34,320 bases of DNA. It comes from Gammaproteobacteria bacterium (lineage in GTDB: Bacteria > Pseudomonadota > Gammaproteobacteria > Arenicellales > CAJQKF01). Position numbers and translations under genes: made by a program. The stretch is from NCBI GenBank assembly GCA_030429665.1, contig JAUIEZ010000045.1:1-34320 (forward strand), given 5' to 3'. The notes beneath the pieces were generated by a model. That model saw only the letters and a program-made list of their open reading frames with translations, did no database searches and was not told the origin of the DNA. How positions within the stretch are numbered: position 1 is the stretch's first letter; each line of letters opens with the position of its first letter. Shown here one piece after another: positions 7,459 to 13,533 of this stretch.

Positions 7459-9182
7459 TGCTTCTGCTCAATGGCACCGGCATCGGCGACATCGCGATCG
7501 GCAAGGCGCTGATACTCGATCGACGCGATGGCGAGATCAGCGTTCGTAACCTGGCCGAGGACGACGTCGAACAGGAGGTTTCACGCTTTACCGCCGCGGT
7601 CGCGCGCGCGCGTCGCCGCCTCGAGAGCATGCGCGACGAGTTGCCCGAAAGCGCGCCGCCGGAGTTGGCCGCTTTCCTGGGCGCCCACGTGCTGATGCTC
7701 GAGGATCCGCTGCTCATCGACCAGACGGCCGGCACCATTCGCCGCGAGCGAATCAACGCGGAGGCCGCCCTGCACCGCCAGGAGATGCGGCTCAAGGAAG
7801 TTTTCGACAACATCAACGACGACTACCTGCGCACCAAGAAGAACGACATCGGCCAGGTCGTCGAACGGGTTCAGGCCGAGTTGTCGACGAAATCGAGCCA
7901 ATTGCTGGCGCTGGACGACGATCTCGCCGACCGCATCATCGTGGTCAACGATCTGACGCCCGCCGATACGGTGCATTTCCGCGACAAGCACATGGCCGGC
8001 TTTATCACCAACCTCGGCGGACCGATTTCGCATACCGCCATTCTGGCGCGCGGCCTGCGCCTGCCGGCGGTCGTCGGGCTGCACGGCGCCAGCCGCATGA
8101 TCCAGGAGAACGACACCGTCATCATCGACGGTGGCTCCGGCACGGTGGTGATCGCGCCGGACGAAGGCATACTCGCCCAATACGAGACGCGACAGCACCG
8201 CGCTCGCCGGCACGCGCTCGGACTGGAATCGCTGCGCGACGTGCCGAGCAGCAGCGAGGACGGCGTTCGCGTATCGCTGCTGGCCAACGTCGAACTGCCC
8301 GAGGACATCGCCGCGGCAGTCAATGCCAAGGCGGACGGCGTGGGGCTTTATCGCACCGAGTTCATGTTCATGAACCGCGAGGCACCCGACGAGGAGGAGC
8401 AGTACAACGCGTACAGCGACGCCGCCAGGCGGATCGCGGGGCCGGTCACCATCCGCACCCTGGACCTGGGCGCCGACAAGCAGGTCGACGGCGGTCGCGC
8501 CGACGCCAACTCCGCGGTGAACCCCGCGCTCGGCCTGCGCGCCGTCCGCCTGTGCCTGACCAACCCGGGCGTTTTCATTCCGCAACTGCGCGCCATCCTG
8601 CGTGCCTCGGTGCACGGTGACGTGCGCATCATGATTCCCATGATATCCAGCCTCAACGAGCTCGAGCAGGTGCTGGAACTGGTGCGTGAGGTCAAGAACG
8701 CGCTGTCGCGCGAGTGCATCGCCTTCAAGCCGGACGTACCCATCGGCGGCATGATCGAGGTACCCGCCGCGGCGGTGGCCGCGGACCTGTTCGCGCGCAA
8801 GCTCGACTTCCTTTCCCTCGGCACCAACGACCTGATCCAGTATACGCTGGCCATCGACCGCGTCGACGACGAGGTCAACTATCTTTACGACCCGATGCAC
8901 CCGGCGGTGCTGCGCCTGATACGCCACACCATCGAGGCGGGCGAAAACAACAACATCCCGGTGTCGATGTGCGGCGAGATGGCGGGCGATCCGGCCTACA
9001 CGCGACTGCTGCTCGGACTGGGTCTGCGCGAGTTCAGCATGGATCCGGCGACGCTGCTCTCCGTCAAGCGGGAGGTACTGCGCACGCGCGTCACCCCGGT
9101 GACCAGCGCCGCGCGCGAATCGCTTTTCGACAGCGACACCGCGCGCCTGCGATCGCTGCTCGGCGGTGCCACGCTACACTGA
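7458..9182 (+). CDS. ptsI: Phosphoenolpyruvate-protein phosphotransferase (PTS enzyme I)
   Basis: Transfers phosphate from phosphoenolpyruvate to HPr. The product is 574 residues, the length of a plain EI, and lacks the N-terminal GAF domain of E. coli PtsP. His192 in GGPISHTAILARG is the phosphorylated residue. The C-terminal PEP-binding barrel shows LYRTEFMFM, RTLDLGADK, MIEVPAA, FLSLGTNDLIQYTLA and the active-site-cysteine motif MCGEMAGDP. The ATG shares its A with the ptsH stop, and GAGG lies seven bases upstream, so the genes are coupled. With no EIIB/EIIC in the window, the phosphate most likely ends on IIA-Ntr encoded at 4627. Confidence 0.97.
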   Translation: MLLLNGTGIGDIAIGKALILDRRDGEISVRNLAEDDVEQEVSRFTAAVARARRRLESMRDELPESAPPELAAFLGAHVLMLEDPLLIDQTAGTIRRERINAEAALHRQEMRLKEVFDNINDDYLRTKKNDIGQVVERVQAELSTKSSQLLALDDDLADRIIVVNDLTPADTVHFRDKHMAGFITNLGGPISHTAILARGLRLPAVVGLHGASRMIQENDTVIIDGGSGTVVIAPDEGILAQYETRQHRARRHALGLESLRDVPSSSEDGVRVSLLANVELPEDIAAAVNAKADGVGLYRTEFMFMNREAPDEEEQYNAYSDAARRIAGPVTIRTLDLGADKQVDGGRADANSAVNPALGLRAVRLCLTNPGVFIPQLRAILRASVHGDVRIMIPMISSLNELEQVLELVREVKNALSRECIAFKPDVPIGGMIEVPAAAVAADLFARKLDFLSLGTNDLIQYTLAIDRVDDEVNYLYDPMHPAVLRLIRHTIEAGENNNIPVSMCGEMAGDPAYTRLLLGLGLREFSMDPATLLSVKREVLRTRVTPVTSAARESLFDSDTARLRSLLGGATLH

Positions 9183-9228
9183 GGCCGCCGTTGCCGTCCC
9201 GACACATGAAGCGATTGGCGCGCGCGTA

Positions 9229-10191
9229 ATGCCCGGCGCCGTGTTCGACCTGCATGCGGCACGCCGCGCGCGCTCTGTGTGCCGGGCCCGGGCGGCGATC
9301 GTTGCCTGTACACTACTCGTCGCCGGCTGCGCGTCGCCGGTGCGCGTCGTGCAATCACCCTCGGCTCTCGATGCAGGCGACGACGAGGCGATCATGCTCG
9401 CGGGTATCGTGGTGCGTTCGCTGGACCCGCGCGTGGACGAGGCATCGCTCGTTTGTCGGGAAGCCGGCGGCGGTCCGCGCTTCGTCTGCGCGGGGCCGGT
9501 CACCGCGAACGAGGAACACACGGTCGCCAGCGCCGACGAGCACGGTTACGGTCTCGGTACGGCCAGCGCGCACGTGCTGCCCGCCGGCCGGTATCGTATC
9601 GACTCGGTTCGTTACACGACCGTCATCGGTCGAACGTTCGAGGCCGGTGCCGCCGAGCCCGTGCACGAATCCCACGAACTGCCCATCGACACCCCGCTGA
9701 GTTTCGATATCACGCCGGGTTCAGGCTACCTCGGCCGATTGACCGTCGACATCGCCCACGACCACCTGTACCGGCCGGCAGTGGCATCCGTGGAAATCTC
9801 GGCGTCATTCGAAGAGGATCTCGGGCGCCTCCCGGCGACACTGCGCGACGTCGCCCGAGACCGGTTCACGCGGTCCTCACCGCTTCTCGATTCGGTGCGC
9901 CACACGTTGGACGACTACGTCGCGGTGGGCGAGTGGGCGGGGGTCGATCACGAAGTCGAGGTCGAGGGCTGCGACGGCCTGGTCGACGACGGCCTGCTGA
10001 CGGTAAGGACGCAGCGCGGCCACCCGCCCTTTCCGTCGAACGCCTTCTCTACTGCCATGGCCTGCATTCTCGCGCGATTCATGGACGCAAACGGGTACGT
10101 TGATTTTCGCCAGAGCGGTTCGCTCGTTACCCGCCGGTTCGGCGGTCTCGAGGACATGGCGCTGTTGCAGTTTCCGGTCGAATTCCGCTGA
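9229..10191 (+). CDS. Putative lipoprotein of unknown function
   Basis: I do not recognise the family. From the ATG at 9229 the product has 320 residues. An unusually long basic n-region leads into a hydrophobic stretch and the lipobox LVAGC, putting the lipidated cysteine at residue 34. The residue after it is Ala, so the mature protein would be expected in the outer membrane by the +2 rule. The mature part is rich in beta-strand-like, acidic sequence with a proline-bounded middle (PIDTPLSFDITPGSGYLGRLTVD), which suggests a beta-sandwich domain. An upstream in-frame ATG at 9166 lies inside ptsI and would push the lipobox too far in. It begins 46 bases after ptsI and may be read from the same transcript. 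The stop is only two bases from a convergent permease gene. Confidence 0.7.
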   Translation: MPGAVFDLHAARRARSVCRARAAIVACTLLVAGCASPVRVVQSPSALDAGDDEAIMLAGIVVRSLDPRVDEASLVCREAGGGPRFVCAGPVTANEEHTVASADEHGYGLGTASAHVLPAGRYRIDSVRYTTVIGRTFEAGAAEPVHESHELPIDTPLSFDITPGSGYLGRLTVDIAHDHLYRPAVASVEISASFEEDLGRLPATLRDVARDRFTRSSPLLDSVRHTLDDYVAVGEWAGVDHEVEVEGCDGLVDDGLLTVRTQRGHPPFPSNAFSTAMACILARFMDANGYVDFRQSGSLVTRRFGGLEDMALLQFPVEFR

Positions 10192-10199
10192 CGTCAGCG
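10186..10199. repeat. 14-base perfect palindrome spanning two convergent stop codons
   Basis: CGCTGACGTCAGCG is its own reverse complement. It contains the TGA of the lipoprotein gene on the plus strand and the TGA of the permease gene on the minus strand. It has no loop or T-run, so it is unlikely to be a terminator. Confidence 0.6.
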
Positions 10200-11030
10200 C
10201 TTCAAGTGCCGCGTCAACCGAACCTCGAGGCGATCCCACGCCAGCCGGAGCGTCTCCACCATCAACAGGTACATGACCGCCGCCCACAGGTAGGTCTGGA
10301 AATCGAACGAACGCGAAAAGGCGCGGCGGGTTTCCCCCATGAGATCGTAGACGGTAATGATCGCCACGATTGCCGAACCCTTGATCATCAGAATGATCTC
10401 GTTGCCGTAGGGGCGAAGCGCGACGATCAGCGCCTGGGGCATGACGATCTTGCGAAAAATTACCCATTTCGAAATACCGAGCGCCGCGCCGCCCTCGAAT
10501 TGACCGCGCGGCACGCTCTGGATGGCGCCGCGCAGGATCTCCGCCTGGTAGGCCGCCGTGTTTAGCGTGAACGCGAAAGCGGCACAGTTCCAGGCATCTC
10601 GAAAGAACGACCACAATCCCACCGCGTCAAGCTGTTCGCGAAAGGAGCCCAGGCCGTAGTACACCAGGAACGCCTGCGCGAGGAGCGGCGTACCGCGAAA
10701 GAAGTAGACGTAGGCGTATGACAATGCCGCCACCAGGCGGTTCTTCGACATGCGGCCGAAGGCGATCGGCACCGACACCACGGCGCCGCACAGAAGCGAG
10801 GTGCCGACCAGCCCCAGCGTCACACCCAGCCCCGAGATCATCCTCGGTCCGTAGCGCGCCACGAGGTCGGGATTCCAGGCGACGACCAGGTACCACGCCA
10901 GCGACACGCCGAGGAAAATCCAGAACCCCATCAACAAGTGGCCGGCAATGCGCTCGCGCGACCAGGTTCGCGGCGGCGGCTTGGGCGGAACGCGCTCGGC
11001 GATCCTGCTCTCGGCGTGGGATCCGTTCAC
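10194..11030 (-). CDS. Polar amino-acid ABC transporter permease (HisM-like)
   Basis: Inner-membrane permease of a polar amino-acid uptake ABC transporter. I place the start at a GTG (11030) because it overlaps the upstream permease stop as GTGA and has GGAGG ten bases before it; this gives 278 residues. An ATG at 11057 would add nine residues but has no ribosome-binding site. After a basic, proline-rich N-terminus there are about five or six hydrophobic segments. The ATPase-contacting EAA loop is EGGAALGISKWVIFRKIVMPQAL. FFRGTPLLAQAFLVYYG is typical of the HisM/GlnP family. It is the last gene of a three-gene minus-strand unit. Confidence 0.92.
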   Translation of the reverse strand: MNGSHAESRIAERVPPKPPPRTWSRERIAGHLLMGFWIFLGVSLAWYLVVAWNPDLVARYGPRMISGLGVTLGLVGTSLLCGAVVSVPIAFGRMSKNRLVAALSYAYVYFFRGTPLLAQAFLVYYGLGSFREQLDAVGLWSFFRDAWNCAAFAFTLNTAAYQAEILRGAIQSVPRGQFEGGAALGISKWVIFRKIVMPQALIVALRPYGNEIILMIKGSAIVAIITVYDLMGETRRAFSRSFDFQTYLWAAVMYLLMVETLRLAWDRLEVRLTRHLKR

Positions 11031-11740
11031 CGGGCTTCGGCCTCCTTGCCTGTCCATCGCTCGATGGCGGTGAAGGCAAGGGAAGACAACATGGCCAGCG
11101 CCAGGTACAGCAGGCAGGCAATGCCGAAGAACAGGAACGCCTCCTTGGTTACCCGCGCGGCGATGCCGCTTTGGCGAATGATGTCAGACAGGCCGATAAC
11201 CGATACCAGGGCGGTGTCCTTGAGCAGAATCAGCCACAGGTTGGACAATCCGGGAAGGGCGATGCGGATGAGCTGCGGGAGGATGACCAGGCGCATGGTG
11301 TGCCACCTGCTCAGCCCCATCGCGTAGCCGCCCTCGTACTGGCCGTGGGGAATGGCGCGAAACGCCGACAGGAACACTTCGCTGGCGAAGGAGGAAAACA
11401 CCACGCCGAGCGCCACCATGCCGGCGACGAAGCTGTTGATCTCCACCGACGCCTGCGGATCGAACAGCCGAACGAACTGCTGGATGCCGATCTGCGCCCC
11501 GTAGTAGACCAGGAACAGGGTCAGCAGCTCGGGCAGGCCGCGGAAAATCGTGGTGTAGATATTCGCCGCCAACCGCATGGACGGCTCGGTCGACTGCTTT
11601 GCCAGGGCGATGAAGAAACCCAGCACCAGGCCGAGCGGAAGCGTGGCCAAGGCCAGGGACACGGTGACGCCGACCCCGGAAGCGATGTCGTCGCCCCAGC
11701 CCTCGGGACCGAAGCTGACCAGGGTCAGCAGGTCATCCAT
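11027..11740 (-). CDS. Polar amino-acid ABC transporter permease (HisQ-like)
   Basis: Second membrane subunit of the same importer, 237 residues. It shows FRGLPELLTLFLVYYG and the EAA loop EGGYAMGLSRWHTMRLVILPQL, with several transmembrane segments in between, as in HisQ/ArtQ. GAGG lies five bases before the ATG. It is separated from the binding-protein gene by 81 bases carrying a stem-loop, and its stop overlaps the HisM-like start. The two permeases would form a heterodimer. The matching HisP-type ATPase is not encoded nearby. Confidence 0.92.
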   Translation of the reverse strand: MDDLLTLVSFGPEGWGDDIASGVGVTVSLALATLPLGLVLGFFIALAKQSTEPSMRLAANIYTTIFRGLPELLTLFLVYYGAQIGIQQFVRLFDPQASVEINSFVAGMVALGVVFSSFASEVFLSAFRAIPHGQYEGGYAMGLSRWHTMRLVILPQLIRIALPGLSNLWLILLKDTALVSVIGLSDIIRQSGIAARVTKEAFLFFGIACLLYLALAMLSSLAFTAIERWTGKEAEAR

Positions 11741-11777
11741 CGTCGCCTCGGCGTCGAGGGGTGCCCATGCCCGGTGC

Positions 11778-11802
11778 TACGGCGGCGACGCGCGCCACCG
11801 CA
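11778..11802 (-). other. Stem-loop between binding-protein and permease genes
   Basis: Read on the minus strand, a ten-pair stem (eight Watson-Crick, two G-U) closes a five-base loop. It has no T-run. Hairpins at this position in importer operons commonly protect the binding-protein message and lower permease expression; that role is inferred. Confidence 0.4.
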
Positions 11803-11821
11803 GCATCGGATACGTCTGCGA

Positions 11822-12598
11822 TCACTCGCCGTAAGCGTCGAAACTGAAGTACTTGTCGTTGATTTCCTTGTACTTGCCGTTTGCGCGAATGGCCTTGATG
11901 GCGGCGGAGAGCTTGTCGGCCAGGTCCTCCTCGCCCTTGCGCACCGCGATGCCCGCACCGAGTCCGTGGATCTCCGGAACCGGCTTGATCGTGCCGGCGA
12001 TCTTGCAACATGCGCCGTCGTCGGTGGCAAGCCATTCCTGCAGCACGATGATGTCGTCGACCACGGCGTCCAGGCGACCGTTCACGATGTCCAGCTTGTA
12101 TTCGTCGGCGGTCGGATACTGCTTGATGTCGCTGTCGGTGTAGGTGGCCTCGGCGTAGTTCGAATGGGTGGTCGAACCCTGCACGCCGATCACCTTGCCC
12201 GCCAGGTCGGCGGCGGCGCTGCCGCCGATGTCCGAATCCTTGGGCACCGCCACGGCCGGCGGCGTGTTGTAGTACTTCTCGCTGAACGAGACCTTCTCCA
12301 TGCGCTCCTCGGTGATCGACATGGAGGCGATGATGGCGTCGAACTTGCCGGCCTGAAGCGCCGGGATGATGCCGTCCCAGTCCTGGGTGACGAACTCGCA
12401 CTCGGCGTTCATCTCCTCGCACAGGGCGCGGGCAATGTCGATGTCGAAGCCTACGAGTGAGCCGTCGGCCTCCAGGTTGTTGAACGGCGGGTAGGCGCCC
12501 TCGGTGCCAATCTTCAGCTTCATGTCCTGAGCGCTTGCAGTGCCCGTCGCCATTGCCAGCGCGGCCGCCACGGCGACCAGGGTCGTACGCTTGATCAT
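11822..12598 (-). CDS. Periplasmic amino-acid-binding protein, probably basic amino acids
   Basis: Solute-binding protein of the ABC importer; 258 residues with a clear signal peptide (MIKRTTLVAVAAALAM, cleavage after ASA at residue 23). The mature protein follows the lysine/arginine/ornithine and histidine binding-protein pattern: GTEGAYPPFNN, VGFDIDIARALCEEM, QDWDGIIPALQAGKFDAIIASMSITEER (Arg contacting the ligand carboxylate), QGSTTHSNY, and DAVVDDIIV with the Asp that binds the alpha-amino group. The acidic residue in GTEGAY, where LAO protein has Asp, favours a basic ligand. That is an inference. AGGAG lies about ten bases before the ATG. Its leader carries a strong hairpin (12634-12656). 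Confidence 0.93.
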   Translation of the reverse strand: MIKRTTLVAVAAALAMATGTASAQDMKLKIGTEGAYPPFNNLEADGSLVGFDIDIARALCEEMNAECEFVTQDWDGIIPALQAGKFDAIIASMSITEERMEKVSFSEKYYNTPPAVAVPKDSDIGGSAAADLAGKVIGVQGSTTHSNYAEATYTDSDIKQYPTADEYKLDIVNGRLDAVVDDIIVLQEWLATDDGACCKIAGTIKPVPEIHGLGAGIAVRKGEEDLADKLSAAIKAIRANGKYKEINDKYFSFDAYGE

Positions 12599-12633
12599 TT
12601 GTAGAGTTCTCCTCTTGACTGCTTGGTCTTGGA

Positions 12634-12656
12634 CGGGCGGGAGCGACGCCCGCCCG
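12634..12656 (-). promoter_or_regulatory. Strong GC hairpin in the leader of the binding-protein gene
   Basis: CGGGCGGG and CCCGCCCG form an eight-base-pair perfect stem around a seven-base loop, about 36 bases upstream of the start codon at 12598. It lies in the 5' leader if transcription starts at or beyond the dyad at 12680-12695. It could be an attenuating or stabilising structure. No peptide-coding leader was recognised. Confidence 0.4.
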
Positions 12657-12679
12657 CAAACAGGGACGGGACGCCATCC

Positions 12680-12695
12680 CCGAACCCCGGTTCGG
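12680..12695. promoter_or_regulatory. Operator-like dyad in the divergent intergenic region
   Basis: CCGAACC and GGTTCGG form a perfect inverted repeat with a two-base centre. It lies in the 239-base region between the amino-acid importer (minus) and the acyl-ligase/oxidase cluster (plus). Position and symmetry suit a dimeric regulator. No regulator is identified, and confident -35/-10 boxes were not seen. Confidence 0.35.
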
Positions 12696-12837
12696 ATAAT
12701 CCCACTTATGTCGGCGAAAAAGCAACCGCGCCGGGTGCTCCCCGGCTGTTCGCGGACCCGCCGATTTACCTGCGATTTCAGGCTCGCTTCAGCGTCGCGC
12801 GCAACACTCGACGCCGGTATATCCCGGATCGATCTCA

Positions 12838-13533
12838 ATGCATCGCGTACCGCTTCGCGAACACGGCCAACACAAGGCCGACCTGGATTTCGGCGACATC
12901 AACCGCGCAATCCGCATTCGGCCCGGCGTGGTTTCCATCACGCCCTGCTTCGACGCGAGGCGCGCGCGGGTCGCTCGCTTCATCGAATCGACCTATCGCG
13001 ACGCCTACGGGGCGCGGATGCGGGTTGCTTATCCCCACCTCATCAGCATCCGCGATGCCGGCGGCCGGCTGCTCGCGGCCGCCGGGTTTCGGTTTGCCGC
13101 CGACGAACCCCTGTTCGTCGAGCGATACATGGACGCACCGGCGGAATCCGTTCTCGACACGCCCCGAGAACGGATCGCCGAATGCGGCAATCTCGCATCG
13201 CGCGGCGGGGGCGCTTCGATCTACCTGTTTGCCGCCCTGGCCGCGTGGCTGGACGACGTGAACATCGATCGCGTCGTCGTCACAAGCACCGCTTCGCTGT
13301 CACGCCGATTCGAGCGCCTGGGCCTCGAACCGCACCGCCTGTGCGCCGCCGATCCGAAGCGCATACCTGACGCCGAACTCACCTGGGGCAGCTACTACGA
13401 AGCCCGCCCGTGGGTCGTGTCCGGCCGCGTCGAGCAGGCCGTGGCGCGGTTGCGCGGGCTATTCGGCACCCACTACTACCGTCGGCGGCCCCGGTTGTTT
13501 CCCATGTTTCACTTCGACGGCGCGCCATGCTGA
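12838..13533 (+). CDS. Thermostable haemolysin-family protein
   Basis: The 231-residue product resembles the family named for Vibrio thermostable (delta-) haemolysin, recognised from RVARFIESTYRDAYGAR, YPHLISIRDAGGRLLAAAGFR and the acid-rich FVERYMDAP. The fold in this family looks like the GNAT/autoinducer-synthase type (my inference from the alpha/beta pattern), so an acyltransferase role is as plausible as haemolysis. No signal peptide is present, which speaks for a cytoplasmic protein. It is the first gene of a plus-strand unit: its stop lies within a seven-base overlap with the acyl-ligase/oxidase gene. The name should not be read as proof of toxin activity. Confidence 0.8.
   Translation: MHRVPLREHGQHKADLDFGDINRAIRIRPGVVSITPCFDARRARVARFIESTYRDAYGARMRVAYPHLISIRDAGGRLLAAAGFRFAADEPLFVERYMDAPAESVLDTPRERIAECGNLASRGGGASIYLFAALAAWLDDVNIDRVVVTSTASLSRRFERLGLEPHRLCAADPKRIPDAELTWGSYYEARPWVVSGRVEQAVARLRGLFGTHYYRRRPRLFPMFHFDGAPC

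Noticed and set aside
7581..8927. Minus-strand open frame opposite ptsI
   Set aside because: A shadow of ptsI codon usage; the product is rich in His, Arg and Val with no domain.
10718..12460. 580-codon plus-strand open frame opposite the amino-acid importer
   Set aside because: Low-complexity Arg/Gly/Gln-rich product over three well-supported minus-strand transporter genes.
12838..13533. Reading the thermostable-haemolysin-family gene as a secreted toxin
   Set aside because: No signal peptide, and the operon context with acyl-metabolising enzymes points to an intracellular enzymatic role.
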